NCBI GenBank assembly: GCA_024690505.1
Contig: JAILPA010000132.1
Coordinates: 1 to 34,638, forward strand
Direction of reading: 5' to 3'
Origin: Prevotella sp.
GTDB lineage: Bacteria; Bacteroidota; Bacteroidia; Bacteroidales; Bacteroidaceae
DNA: 34,638 nucleotides
In this document: piece by piece, positions 11,918-21,163 of the stretch
How the letters are laid out: every line of letters starts with the position of its first letter
Position numbering within the stretch: the stretch's first letter is position 1
Translations under genes and position numbers: made by a program
The notes under the pieces: generated by a model
Told to the model about the DNA's origin: nothing
Database searches by the model: none
The model's input: the letters and a program-made list of their open reading frames with translations, nothing else

Positions 11918-14818
11918 CTACGCTGGCGATAAAGCTCTTGCCCCCTGCATCAAGCATAGCTGTTTGTAGGGGCAATTCTGACAGCGTGAGCGATCAGTAG
12001 TGGGCGTGAAGGGAATGTCGGGGTTGAAAATCTCGCTGATCTGACGGCGGAGGAGCTCGATAAACTCCTGCCGGATGGTAGCTACGTCGGTGATGGGCTG
12101 TCGGCCGAACAACAGCGTGGGGTCGTAGCCAGGGCCAGCAGCGTGCTGAATGAAGAGGAGGGCAGGCGACACGGGCGTGCCCTCGTGGCTTTGGCTGACG
12201 ATGGTGGCATAGAGGATGGCCTGCAGGTAGTAATCGCTGTGATTAACCAGGGCTTCGAGGGTGAAGATGGCGCTGACGTTGGGGAGGGGATGACCCTGGT
12301 GTGAGCCGGTCTTATAATCAACGACACGGATGCGCTGGTGACCATCGGGGGTGCCAATGATGTCGAGGCGGTCGATGCGTCCGCCAATGTTCACGTCGCC
12401 GTAATCGGTAGCAAGAGTGGTCTTGACGTCGGTCTCGAGTGCGAGGATAGTGAAGGGGGTGAGCCTCAGGTCGATGGTGAGCAATTGGCGCAGGTAGTGG
12501 ATGATAACCTCACGGCTGAGGAGCTGCATACCTGTGTAGCGGTTCACGGCCGCGGGGTTGGGGGAGGACTCATTTATGATGGCAGTGTCGACAGCCCGTT
12601 CTATCTCAACACGGGTGTTGAGCAGACGACGCAGGTCATCAGCCTGAATGCGCTGACTTCTCTGCGTGAGCTGTGTGTAGATGTCCTGAGCCGCGTTGTG
12701 GAAGATGTTTCCGAAGATTCTGTTGTCGATGGTGTCGTCGTCGGTGACATCGGGCTCGCGCAGGCCGTGCACGTAGCAATAGTAGTACTGCAACGGGCAA
12801 CGCATGTAGCGGTTCACTGCCGTGGGAGTGAGAAGCGGGGCCGGGCCGATTGGGGGATAGTCGTTTGGGACCCCTTTCGGAACTGGCTGGGGTGCGAAGG
12901 GGATAATGGTCTGACCTGCCTGCAAGGTCTGGAAGTTGACGGTGTGAGGGCTCTCTACCATAAGCTGGAGCATGAAGCGGCTTTGCTCGCCACGCTGCCC
13001 GTCAGTTGTGGCGTTGTTGTAGAGTATGGTGACGTCGTCGGCTCTTTGTAGCAGGCGATGGAAGTAGTAGCTATAGATGGCGGTCTTGTGTTCTAAAGTG
13101 GTCAGTCCGTAGGCTTTGCGCAGGCTGTAGGGGATGAACGATGTGTCTGAGGTGCCAGCGGGGATGTTGCCTTCGTTGCAGGAGAGAAGCAGCAGGTGTC
13201 TGAAGTCGAGGCAACGGGTCTCGAGCACGCCCATAATCTGTAGTCCTTCGGCCGGCTCACCATGGAATGGTATGGTGGCGTTGCGAACGAGCTGGGTGAT
13301 AAGACGGCCCAGGGTGATGGCATCGATGGTGAGGTCGCCACTGACTACCAGGTTCAGAAGTCGGTTCAGGAGGGTATAGGCTCTGAAAAAAGCCTCCCCC
13401 ACCCCCTCTGAAGAAGGGGAGAACAACCCCCGCCTCTCTTGCGCGTCAGCGGGAATAGAGTCGGTGGAGGATTTTGAGGGGTTAGCGGAGGCTTTCTTCA
13501 ATATGTCGCAGAGCCATTGCAGCATCTGGGTGTTGGAGTCGATGCTGCGATTGATGAGTGCTTTCATGTCGGCATCGTCGGCCAATGGGGCGATGTAGGG
13601 ATGGCGCATGAGGGCTTTCAGATGTCGGTAGCGGAAGCGCTGGCGCTGGGTATCGTAGCCTATGGTGCGGAGGTTCACGAGCAGGGTGACGAGACTGGCC
13701 ACAGGGGTATGGCTCAGAGGATAGCCGGTGGTGACATTCACATGCTGCAGGTCGTCGGGCAGACAGTGGACGACGGTCTCCAGGAGTCCTTCGTTGCAAA
13801 GTACGACTGCCGTCTGGCGTCCGTCGGCAATGCGGTTGTCGGTGGTGAGCCATTTGCTGACATAGCGTGCCTGGATATTCTCGGTGGGGGCAGAGACAAA
13901 GGTGATGTTCTTGGGGCGGGTGAAGCAGCGGTAGATGTCGTCGTCGGCCGTATCGAGCTCGTTGGGGAAGCGGGCCATCAGCTGACTGATGTAGTGGCCT
14001 GCCTCAGAATCCAGGTAATAGTGGTCGAAGTCCCAATAGAAGCGTGCGCGGCCTTCGCGCATGAGCTGCAGGAAGAGCTGCTGCTCAACAGGCTGCACAA
14101 GGTTGAAGCCCACGAAGAGGAATGTCTTGATGCCTGGCATGACGTCAGGGGCGTTGAGATGCTCCACAGCCTCGCGATAGAGTGCTCCTTCGTAGGCCAG
14201 CTGCTGCTCGCTGAGGCGACGGTTGAAGTCGTGGTAGATGTCGGCCATGTGCGACCATAGCTTCAAGAAGCGCTCCTTGAGCTTCGTGTTGTGGTCGTCG
14301 GAGAAATAGCTAAAGAAGTGCCGAATGGTGGCTTTCTGCTCTTCGGTGAGGTAGCTTACGTCATCCATCTCATGCAGGTCGCGCAGGTTGGCCAACACCT
14401 TGTCGGCATCGACCATGTGCTTGTCTATATCATCGAAGTCGGCCAACAGCAGCTCGCCCCATCCATAGAAATGGTCGAGCGTCTCGTCGATGCCCGTCTG
14501 TTGAGTGAAACTCTTGTATAGCTCACAGACAAGCTTGATGGGGTCGGCCACAGTACGCTGACTCTGCTGGCGCAGCAGGTCGGAGATGGTGATATAGGCA
14601 GGGCTCCAGACGGGGCTTCCCGCCTGACGGGCCAGATATTCGTTGAGGAAGAGTGATGCCCGCTTGTTGGGGAACACCACGGCAATGCTGTTCAGGTCAT
14701 GGCCATACTTATTGAGGATGTCCTCGGCTACATGTTCGAGAAAGGCTACGGGTAGGCGACGGAACGTCGGGAATGAGGCTACGGGTAGGCGACGGAACGT
14801 CGGGAATGGGGCTTTCAT
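11918..14818 (-). CDS. AddB-like PD-(D/E)XK nuclease subunit
   Basis: A 966-residue partner of the AddA-like helicase in double-strand-break resection. The early motif VVFPNKRASLFLNEYL is typical of AddB/RexB-type proteins. The C-terminal nuclease domain has IRVVDYKTGSHQ near residue 836. Four cysteines placed as in an AddB iron-sulfur clasp are visible: one in MRCPLQYYY (about 674) and three in CQNCPYKQLC (946, 949, 955). The start is the only ATG available and lies 5 bp after the addA-like stop. The N-terminus is odd: PTFRRLPVA occurs twice in the first 25 residues because of a 33-bp tandem duplication. The sequence is far from classical AddB, so the name rests on the pairing and motifs. 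Confidence 0.85.
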   Translation of the reverse strand: MKAPFPTFRRLPVASFPTFRRLPVAFLEHVAEDILNKYGHDLNSIAVVFPNKRASLFLNEYLARQAGSPVWSPAYITISDLLRQQSQRTVADPIKLVCELYKSFTQQTGIDETLDHFYGWGELLLADFDDIDKHMVDADKVLANLRDLHEMDDVSYLTEEQKATIRHFFSYFSDDHNTKLKERFLKLWSHMADIYHDFNRRLSEQQLAYEGALYREAVEHLNAPDVMPGIKTFLFVGFNLVQPVEQQLFLQLMREGRARFYWDFDHYYLDSEAGHYISQLMARFPNELDTADDDIYRCFTRPKNITFVSAPTENIQARYVSKWLTTDNRIADGRQTAVVLCNEGLLETVVHCLPDDLQHVNVTTGYPLSHTPVASLVTLLVNLRTIGYDTQRQRFRYRHLKALMRHPYIAPLADDADMKALINRSIDSNTQMLQWLCDILKKASANPSKSSTDSIPADAQERRGLFSPSSEGVGEAFFRAYTLLNRLLNLVVSGDLTIDAITLGRLITQLVRNATIPFHGEPAEGLQIMGVLETRCLDFRHLLLLSCNEGNIPAGTSDTSFIPYSLRKAYGLTTLEHKTAIYSYYFHRLLQRADDVTILYNNATTDGQRGEQSRFMLQLMVESPHTVNFQTLQAGQTIIPFAPQPVPKGVPNDYPPIGPAPLLTPTAVNRYMRCPLQYYYCYVHGLREPDVTDDDTIDNRIFGNIFHNAAQDIYTQLTQRSQRIQADDLRRLLNTRVEIERAVDTAIINESSPNPAAVNRYTGMQLLSREVIIHYLRQLLTIDLRLTPFTILALETDVKTTLATDYGDVNIGGRIDRLDIIGTPDGHQRIRVVDYKTGSHQGHPLPNVSAIFTLEALVNHSDYYLQAILYATIVSQSHEGTPVSPALLFIQHAAGPGYDPTLLFGRQPITDVATIRQEFIELLRRQISEIFNPDIPFTPTTDRSRCQNCPYKQLCLMQGARALSPA
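14744..14809. repeat. 33-bp tandem duplication inside the start of the addB-like gene
   Basis: Two adjacent 33-bp copies (14744-14776 and 14777-14809) differ only in the last base. In the coding frame each adds 11 residues (FPTFRRLPVA plus one), so a copy gain or loss keeps the frame. The near-identity points to a recent duplication. Confidence 0.92.
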
Positions 14819-14823
14819 GGGCG

Positions 14824-17800
14824 TTAGAGGTTTACTTCTACTACTTTGTTGCTATAGACGAACCAAAGGAATCCCTTGACGCTGGGCATTCCCATCTGAG
14901 TGAGCAGGTGCATGTATTCACGCACCTGATCGTGATATTCGGCACGTTCTGTGCCGAACTTGAAATCAACGACGATGGTCTGCTGTCCGTCGGTCATCAC
15001 GCGGTCGGGACGGCGCTCGTAGGCGTTACCCGTCTGGGCGTTGTAGCCCAAGATGGTGCACTCGTTGAAGAGCGTCCAGCGGTCGGGCTCAAACCATTCG
15101 GCCACTCTTGGTGATGCCAGCCGCTTACGAATCATGTCAAGCAACCGCCTGCGGCTCATATCGCTGCCATAGATTATGCCTTCCTGTTCCAACTGCGTGA
15201 GGGCAGAGTCGATATCGGCTGTGCTACGGATGGTGGAGAAGACGTTGTGGAGCACGCTGCCTATCTGAATATAGCTCACAGGCTGGGGTTCCTGTCCGCC
15301 GGGTGCCGTCTGGTTTTCCTCCTTGCTATTGTCCTCGACAAACTGACGGCTCTTCGTGCTCTGGCGGAATTCCACCTTCTGGCTAAACACCTCAATCTTA
15401 ATGTCGGTAGGCACGGAAGGAGCAAGGAAGGGATTGGCCTCCTCATGCTCTGACTCACCCTTTTGCCTCGGTGTCTCAACAGGGGAAGCAGGGGGGACCG
15501 ATGGTGCCAGTCTCATCATCATGGCAGTCTTCTCATCGTCGGTGCCAGTGATGACACTCCCCGGCAACAGGGCAGCCACCTGTGGCAGTACACGCTCGAT
15601 AAGTCCCGAACGCGATGCCATGGCCTTACGCTTGCCATAGACGTAGAGCTGGCTGGCAGCACGCGTAAAAGCCACATAGAGCAGATTCAGGTTGTCGACC
15701 ACATTCTGCTGGTGCTCTTCGTCGTAATCGTCGCTGTAGATAGTGCCTGCCATGCCCTTCTGACTATAGTCCACAGGCACTATCGGCAGTTGGTCGAAGG
15801 GTGCTTCTTGTGGCTTGCACCACAGGATGTTGCCGACATGCTCCAGGCGCCAGTCGCAGAAGGGGACGAGCACGATGGGGAACTCCAGTCCCTTAGACTT
15901 GTGTATGGAGATGAGCCGCAGACCGTCCACCTCGGGGCTCTGGATGGTCTTTGCACCGATGCTCTCGTCCCACTCGCGGAGAAACTCCGCGGCATCGGCC
16001 ACATTGTCGGTAACGTACTTTGCCACTTGGTCGTAGAATGCACAGAGGTAGGCTGTCTGCCCATCGGCCTGCTCCAAATGGAACAAGGCATAGAGCTGCT
16101 CAGTCAGTTCGTAGAGCGGCAGCTGCAGCAGGTCGGGAGTGAAACACGGTGGAAGGTCGCCGTCAATCCTTCCCGAAAAAGCCAGCGACAGGAAGGCACG
16201 GCTGATGGTATCGTTGGGATTGACAAGACAACGCAAGGCCTGAACGATAGTCTGCACGGCAGTAGAGGCATCAAGCCTGAAGGCCTCGTCGCTCACCACA
16301 CGCAGCAGGGGCAGACGCTCCATCAGGTAATTTGCAATCAGTGGTATCTGACTGTTCGTCCTCACCAGTATGGCCATGTCGGCAGGGCGTGTGCCTTGCT
16401 GCAGCAATGCCTCTACCTGTGTAGCCAGACAGTCGAGCATCTGTTGTTGATAGTCATCATTGGGCAGCAGCCTCACCTCCACATAGCCGCTTTGGCCCTT
16501 GCCGTCGGGCGTTTTCTGCACCACGTCGTCGTAGGCCGTCACCCCCTCGGCCTGTGCTGCCAGGGTGAAGAAGGCATTGTTGAAATCCACCACGCCCTGC
16601 TCTGAGCGGTAATTGGTGTCGAGGGTGCGTATCTCCACCATCGCGTCGCCATTGGCAAACTGTCCCTTGATGCCAGCGAGCAGGCGCCAGTCGCCACTAC
16701 GCCAGCGGTAGATGCTCTGCTTCACGTCGCCCACTATGAGGTTCGAGCCACTTTCATGGCTCATCGACTCATTCAGCAACACCTTGAAGTTCTGCCATTG
16801 AACGGTGGAGGTGTCCTGGAACTCGTCAATCATAATATGCTCCAGACGCGTGCCAATCTTCTCGAAGATGAAGGGTGAGTCACTGCCGTCAATCAGTTCA
16901 TGTAGCAGCTGCTGGGTATCGCTCAGCAGAAACCGGCCCGCTTCATCGTTCAGTTCTCTCACTTTCTTCTCGATACTATCGAGCAGTCGCAGCTGCGACA
17001 GGTGGCGCAGCGTCAGGTCGGCACTCTTGTACAACCGCCACTGTCGGGGGCGCTCGTCAAGCACCTGCTGCAGCAAGTCGCCAAACTCGGTAGCGGCCAG
17101 ATGGCAGATGAGGTCACGCCTCTCGTGATTTTTCTTACACCACTTCTCTGGCTCACCCAAGCAGTCGGTCACACGTTTAGTCACAATGCTCTCGTCGAAC
17201 ACGCCATCCCTGATTTTCTGAAATATGCCGGCTACGCCGCTGTTGCCGTAGGCGAAGTCGTCGATGTCGAGTCCCACGCTCTTCAACCGCGTAAAGAAAG
17301 CATTAGCCAATTCAGCCATGTGCTCCTGTGCCTCTTTCTTCATCTCCCTCAGTCGGGCTGCATAGTTGTCGAGGAATCCCTTCTGTCGGATGGCAGCATA
17401 GAGAGCACCGCTCTGCTCTTTGTAATAGTCGCGGAAGATGGTCTGGCCGAATGACTTCACCTGACCCACCACATTCCACGAGCGGTCATCGCTGATGTTC
17501 TCCATGACATACTTCAACAGCCACTGCAGCACCTGGTCGGTCTTCTGCAGACCGTCAATCAGCTGGTCTACAGCCATCTCCTCTACCTGGGAGTCGTTCA
17601 GCCCTACACGCAGGTTAGCAGTAAGGTCGAGCTCGCGGGCCAAGTTGCGCAACACCGTCTGGAAGAACGAATCGATGGTTTCAACACGGAAATAGCTGTA
17701 GTTGTGGAGCAACTGCATCAGGGCGATGCCTGCCTGGCGCCGAACCTGCTCATGCCCTACCTGCAAGTCCTCCTCCACTCTGCGGGCATAACCGTCAGAC

Positions 17801-18015
17801 TGTGGCAGGCCTTTCCAGATGCCATAGAGCTGACTCAATATGCGCATCTTCATCTCCTCTGTGGCCTTATTGGTGAAGGTCACCGCCAGTGTGTGGCGAA
17901 ATGCATGAGGGTTCCTCACCAGCAGTTTGATGTATTCTGTGGCCAGGGTGAATGTCTTGCCGCTACCAGCGCTGGCCTTGTAGACCACGAGGGGCCGCTC
18001 TGCCGTCTTGTTCAT
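14824..18015 (-). CDS. AddA-like UvrD-family helicase/nuclease
   Basis: A 1063-residue superfamily 1 helicase with a C-terminal nuclease domain, the AddA-type subunit that unwinds and trims broken DNA ends for RecA loading. Walker A is ASAGSGKT (Lys20), Walker B/motif II is DEFQDTS (Asp397). Further helicase motifs include LDTNYRSEQGVVDF, ISIHKSKGLEFPIVLV and LLYVAFTRAASQLYVYG. Near the C-terminus TIVVDFKFG fits a PD-(D/E)XK nuclease core. ATG at 18015 puts Walker A at the usual distance from the N-terminus. An in-frame GTG at 18057, immediately next to the stop of the gene before it, is possible. The addB-like gene follows by 5 bp, so the two subunits are made together. Confidence 0.92.
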   Translation of the reverse strand: MNKTAERPLVVYKASAGSGKTFTLATEYIKLLVRNPHAFRHTLAVTFTNKATEEMKMRILSQLYGIWKGLPQSDGYARRVEEDLQVGHEQVRRQAGIALMQLLHNYSYFRVETIDSFFQTVLRNLARELDLTANLRVGLNDSQVEEMAVDQLIDGLQKTDQVLQWLLKYVMENISDDRSWNVVGQVKSFGQTIFRDYYKEQSGALYAAIRQKGFLDNYAARLREMKKEAQEHMAELANAFFTRLKSVGLDIDDFAYGNSGVAGIFQKIRDGVFDESIVTKRVTDCLGEPEKWCKKNHERRDLICHLAATEFGDLLQQVLDERPRQWRLYKSADLTLRHLSQLRLLDSIEKKVRELNDEAGRFLLSDTQQLLHELIDGSDSPFIFEKIGTRLEHIMIDEFQDTSTVQWQNFKVLLNESMSHESGSNLIVGDVKQSIYRWRSGDWRLLAGIKGQFANGDAMVEIRTLDTNYRSEQGVVDFNNAFFTLAAQAEGVTAYDDVVQKTPDGKGQSGYVEVRLLPNDDYQQQMLDCLATQVEALLQQGTRPADMAILVRTNSQIPLIANYLMERLPLLRVVSDEAFRLDASTAVQTIVQALRCLVNPNDTISRAFLSLAFSGRIDGDLPPCFTPDLLQLPLYELTEQLYALFHLEQADGQTAYLCAFYDQVAKYVTDNVADAAEFLREWDESIGAKTIQSPEVDGLRLISIHKSKGLEFPIVLVPFCDWRLEHVGNILWCKPQEAPFDQLPIVPVDYSQKGMAGTIYSDDYDEEHQQNVVDNLNLLYVAFTRAASQLYVYGKRKAMASRSGLIERVLPQVAALLPGSVITGTDDEKTAMMMRLAPSVPPASPVETPRQKGESEHEEANPFLAPSVPTDIKIEVFSQKVEFRQSTKSRQFVEDNSKEENQTAPGGQEPQPVSYIQIGSVLHNVFSTIRSTADIDSALTQLEQEGIIYGSDMSRRRLLDMIRKRLASPRVAEWFEPDRWTLFNECTILGYNAQTGNAYERRPDRVMTDGQQTIVVDFKFGTERAEYHDQVREYMHLLTQMGMPSVKGFLWFVYSNKVVEVNL

Positions 18016-18057
18016 AAATTCTTTTTCTGTTTCAGTTATCTCTATCTTCCCTACCAC

Positions 18058-20085
18058 TTACCACCTCCTGAAGAGCTCGAAGGTGAACTTGCAGCCCATC
18101 TCCTGATAGTCAAGGCCAAGGAAGCTGGCGAAGAAGCCCATGGAGAACACACGGCAGGAGAAGCCGTAGCCAAGTTCACTATAGAGACGGGTATGGGCAA
18201 GGGCGATGGTGCTAAGGTAGGCCCGCTCGCACTCGACAAAGCGACCGACGAGTGGGACATAGGATACACCAAGGAGGGGTGACTCGAACGAGACGTTACC
18301 GCGGAGATAGTAGCGGCTGGCATTGTAGAATTGGGTGGAAATGAGCTGGAAATTGCCTGACCAGTCGTCATCCCAACCCTCGGGCAGGTTCTCATCACGG
18401 AAATTGCTGTAGTCCATGAAGTAGTTGTTCGCACGGTTAGTATAGAGGCCGCCGCCAACACGAAGGTTGAGAGTTTGCATACGCGACATGCGGTGCTTGA
18501 GAGAAGCGTCAAGCTCCCAACGCTCATAAGTGAGGAAGGAGTGACTAAGTTTGGCACCGCGCTCATAGTCGATGGTGAAATGGGGGCCACGTGACCAAGG
18601 ATGTAACCGCAAGCAAAAAGTGGGGGCGAAGCTGCGATAGGTAGCTGGCATACCAAGGGTACGCATGACAGTGGGACGGACGGCTCGACGCTGGTGGTAG
18701 ATAAGGCCAGCCTCGACACTGACACTGGGACTGATGGCAACAGTGTTGCTAAGGTGCTGGTAGTGGTCGTCGAACATTTCAAGACCTTCGGCCAAGGCCT
18801 GATCCTGTTGGCCCTGCTGACTACGGATATGGTCGGCAACGCTGGAGTTGGCAATGCGGTTACCAACACCCCACTCCACCGTGGCATTGGCGGGGCGACC
18901 CGCCACCGTATAATTAAACTGGAGGGGGATGTTGGCGTAGAACTTATGGTGCTTGAAGTTATAGCCAACCTGAGGGTTGAGCTTAAGGTAAACGTCGGGA
19001 GTGAAATTGTATTGGGCACCAAGCTTGAGCTTGTAGGAGAAACCCTTGCGCTTGCTGTAGCTGAGATACTGGGGATTGATGATGGGCGACAGCTTGACAT
19101 AACCGTTCTCGGACTGGGTGCGCAGACTTTGCAAAAGGTTTTCACCAATGAGATCCCATCCCACTTCTTTGAGCAAGTTATGGCGATGGGGACGCTCGGA
19201 GTCATCAAGAGCAAGGGTATCGACAGGCGGTATGAGGGCGGCATAAGCGGCCTCTTCTTCAGGAGTGAGGGTGATGGGGCGCACGGAGTCGATGAGTTCG
19301 CGGTTGCCTTTCACGTTGACACTGTCGGGAAGGGTGATAGGACAGTCGAAAACGGCCTCAAAGTTAGTGGTGATATGATTCCCCAGAAACTTGAACTCTA
19401 CGTTGGTCTGGCACAACTTAGGGAGGAGCGACTTGGTGCCACTGTTGCCTTGCATGGAGAGGGTGTGGAAGCGCAGCATGTCGTACTCACCCTGAAGCTC
19501 AACATCGATGATGCGGCCTGTGGCAGAGTCGATGGTGGCACGACCTTGCACCAGCTGTGTGTTGTTGACGTGGCGGGGCCTGAAATAGAGGCGGGTGAGG
19601 CCGTGGGGCAGCTGGTGGGTGGTGTACCTATAGAAGATGCGGTTGTCGCGGTGGAAGGGCGAAAGGACGTGGTCGCCGTACATTGTGGGGGCGTAGAGAT
19701 TGGGAGTAAGGAATTTCAGGACGGGAGTCATCGTACGCCGGTTATGGGGAATTGTGGTGTAATAGACTTGGTTACGGGTTTCGTAGTGGTCGATGTCATC
19801 GAGAAAGGTGAGACGGCTGTACTGTTCGCTGACGAACTGACGACGACCACTGGCTATAGAATAGAGCGTAGGAATGACCCAAAGGGTGGCATTGCGCTTG
19901 TGGGTCTGGTAGTGATACTTCACATAGAGGTTGGTGGAAAGCCCTGCTATGGTGTCGTTGACATAGCGCTGCTCGTACCTGAACACACGGTTGAGCACCA
20001 GCGTGTCGACAGGGTCGGCAGACCTTGCCACGTTGGCGCAGAGGATGGCCGTGAGGGCTACGAGGAGGACTTTTTTCGGGAGCAT
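18058..20085 (-). CDS. DUF5686-like outer-membrane beta-barrel protein
   Basis: A 675-residue exported protein. Residues 1-22 form a Sec signal (MLPKKVLLVALTAILCANVARSA). The middle has the soluble repeat-like pattern of DUF5686 proteins (GLTRLYFRPRHVNNTQLVQGRATID). The second half is rich in alternating aromatic strands (YKLKLGAQYNFTPDVYLKLN, GYNFKHHKFYANIPLQFNYT). It ends in FTFELFRRW, an aromatic C-terminus typical of outer-membrane barrels. The carboxypeptidase-like N-terminal module found in many family members is missing. It lies 2 bp from the gene upstream and just before the addA-like gene, so it is in the same operon. Its function is not known; the family assignment is from memory of sequence features. 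Confidence 0.7.
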   Translation of the reverse strand: MLPKKVLLVALTAILCANVARSADPVDTLVLNRVFRYEQRYVNDTIAGLSTNLYVKYHYQTHKRNATLWVIPTLYSIASGRRQFVSEQYSRLTFLDDIDHYETRNQVYYTTIPHNRRTMTPVLKFLTPNLYAPTMYGDHVLSPFHRDNRIFYRYTTHQLPHGLTRLYFRPRHVNNTQLVQGRATIDSATGRIIDVELQGEYDMLRFHTLSMQGNSGTKSLLPKLCQTNVEFKFLGNHITTNFEAVFDCPITLPDSVNVKGNRELIDSVRPITLTPEEEAAYAALIPPVDTLALDDSERPHRHNLLKEVGWDLIGENLLQSLRTQSENGYVKLSPIINPQYLSYSKRKGFSYKLKLGAQYNFTPDVYLKLNPQVGYNFKHHKFYANIPLQFNYTVAGRPANATVEWGVGNRIANSSVADHIRSQQGQQDQALAEGLEMFDDHYQHLSNTVAISPSVSVEAGLIYHQRRAVRPTVMRTLGMPATYRSFAPTFCLRLHPWSRGPHFTIDYERGAKLSHSFLTYERWELDASLKHRMSRMQTLNLRVGGGLYTNRANNYFMDYSNFRDENLPEGWDDDWSGNFQLISTQFYNASRYYLRGNVSFESPLLGVSYVPLVGRFVECERAYLSTIALAHTRLYSELGYGFSCRVFSMGFFASFLGLDYQEMGCKFTFELFRRW

Positions 20086-20087
20086 CG

Positions 20088-21110
20088 CTATTCTTCTATG
20101 CGAGTGATGGACTGTGTAAATGAGGATATGATGTTGGCCACGCCCTCAGCAGGGAAATAGCGGTAGTACCGGGCGGTGGCCTGCTTCGACACGAGGAAGC
20201 CTTGGGCGCTGGCCACGTCGGATGCCTCTTCCACTGGCGACATGAAGGGGGTCTCATCGACAGTGAAGCCAAGTAGCTGGGTGAGATGGGTACCAATGAG
20301 CTGAGCCATGCGCTGCATGTGGAGCTGCTCAATCCACCCTTGCAGCTTCACAAAGTCAACACGATCGCCAACCTTCCGCAACTGGAGTCCCAGGTCGGTG
20401 AGGTGTTGCAGCTGAAGACCTTCGGCAAGCATGGTCTGCACAGTGTTCATAAGCGCAATGAGCATGGACAGCGTGGGGGTGATAGTCTCGGTACGACGGC
20501 CGTTGACGATGATATACGCAGTGGAACTCTCGCGGAATTCCTGCTGAGCAAGGTTCTGGAAGGTACGGTTCAGTAGCTTGTTGGTCATTCGCTGCAAGCG
20601 ATGGTGATGAGTCACTTGAAGCTCCCGCCACTTGTAGGTGAGACTGTGGCTGGTAGGCTGCTCATGGTCGGTGCCGTTGTCATAGGCCCACTGGTCAGCT
20701 TTCTTGCCCTGTGTCTCGAAGGGAAAAAAGATGTCGGCTGAGGATGGCAAGCGATGAAGGGGATTGCTGTAGAGAGGTGTCTGAGCCATAGTGCCGATAA
20801 GGATGGGACGCAGACGCTGTTCACTGAGAGTGGTCAGCAGTTCTGTGAGAATAGCATACACCTGACGGCTTTTCTGCTCGGTACGGTTAGCAGCTTCCTG
20901 CCAGTCGGCAATCAGGTCGTCGGGCAGCTGAAGGAAGAACTGGCCGCTACATTTCTTGATGCCATCATAGAGCATCGCCTCGACGTTGTGCGCAGTAGCT
21001 ATACGGAAAGTCTGCCGCCATTTCCATGCCGACATGGGCTCAATCTGTTCTTGCTGGTCGAACACGCCTGCACGCAACAGACGGAAGAAGTTTCGAGAAA
21101 TAATATCCAT
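20088..21110 (-). CDS. Nucleotidyltransferase-like protein with degenerate active site
   Basis: A 340-residue cytoplasmic protein that resembles the uncharacterised nucleotidyltransferase family NTP_transf_5. The family normally has a LKGxxLA...R..GDIDLLV core. Here the corresponding stretch (residues 102-131) reads PILIGTMAQTPLYSNPLHRL then PSSADIFFPF, so the second metal-binding Asp of DxD is replaced and catalysis is doubtful. The later parts are helical with HHHRLQRM and SMLIALMNTVQTML segments. The DUF5686-like gene begins 2 bp after its stop, which shows co-transcription. The nhaC-like gene ends 53 bp upstream. The family is inferred with moderate certainty; the role is unknown. Confidence 0.65.
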   Translation of the reverse strand: MDIISRNFFRLLRAGVFDQQEQIEPMSAWKWRQTFRIATAHNVEAMLYDGIKKCSGQFFLQLPDDLIADWQEAANRTEQKSRQVYAILTELLTTLSEQRLRPILIGTMAQTPLYSNPLHRLPSSADIFFPFETQGKKADQWAYDNGTDHEQPTSHSLTYKWRELQVTHHHRLQRMTNKLLNRTFQNLAQQEFRESSTAYIIVNGRRTETITPTLSMLIALMNTVQTMLAEGLQLQHLTDLGLQLRKVGDRVDFVKLQGWIEQLHMQRMAQLIGTHLTQLLGFTVDETPFMSPVEEASDVASAQGFLVSKQATARYYRYFPAEGVANIISSFTQSITRIEE

Positions 21111-21163
21111 AGTCTAATTCGTTTCAAAGCGGTGGGACACCAGAGCAACATATCTATTGCATC

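Noticed and set aside
15463..16605. A 380-codon plus-strand frame opposite the addA-like gene
   Set aside because: It is antisense to conserved helicase motifs and lacks a promoter or recognisable domain.
18694..20160. A 488-codon plus-strand frame opposite the DUF5686-like gene
   Set aside because: It is antisense to a gene with a signal peptide and barrel pattern, and its own product has no domain pattern; it is a shadow of GC-rich codon use.
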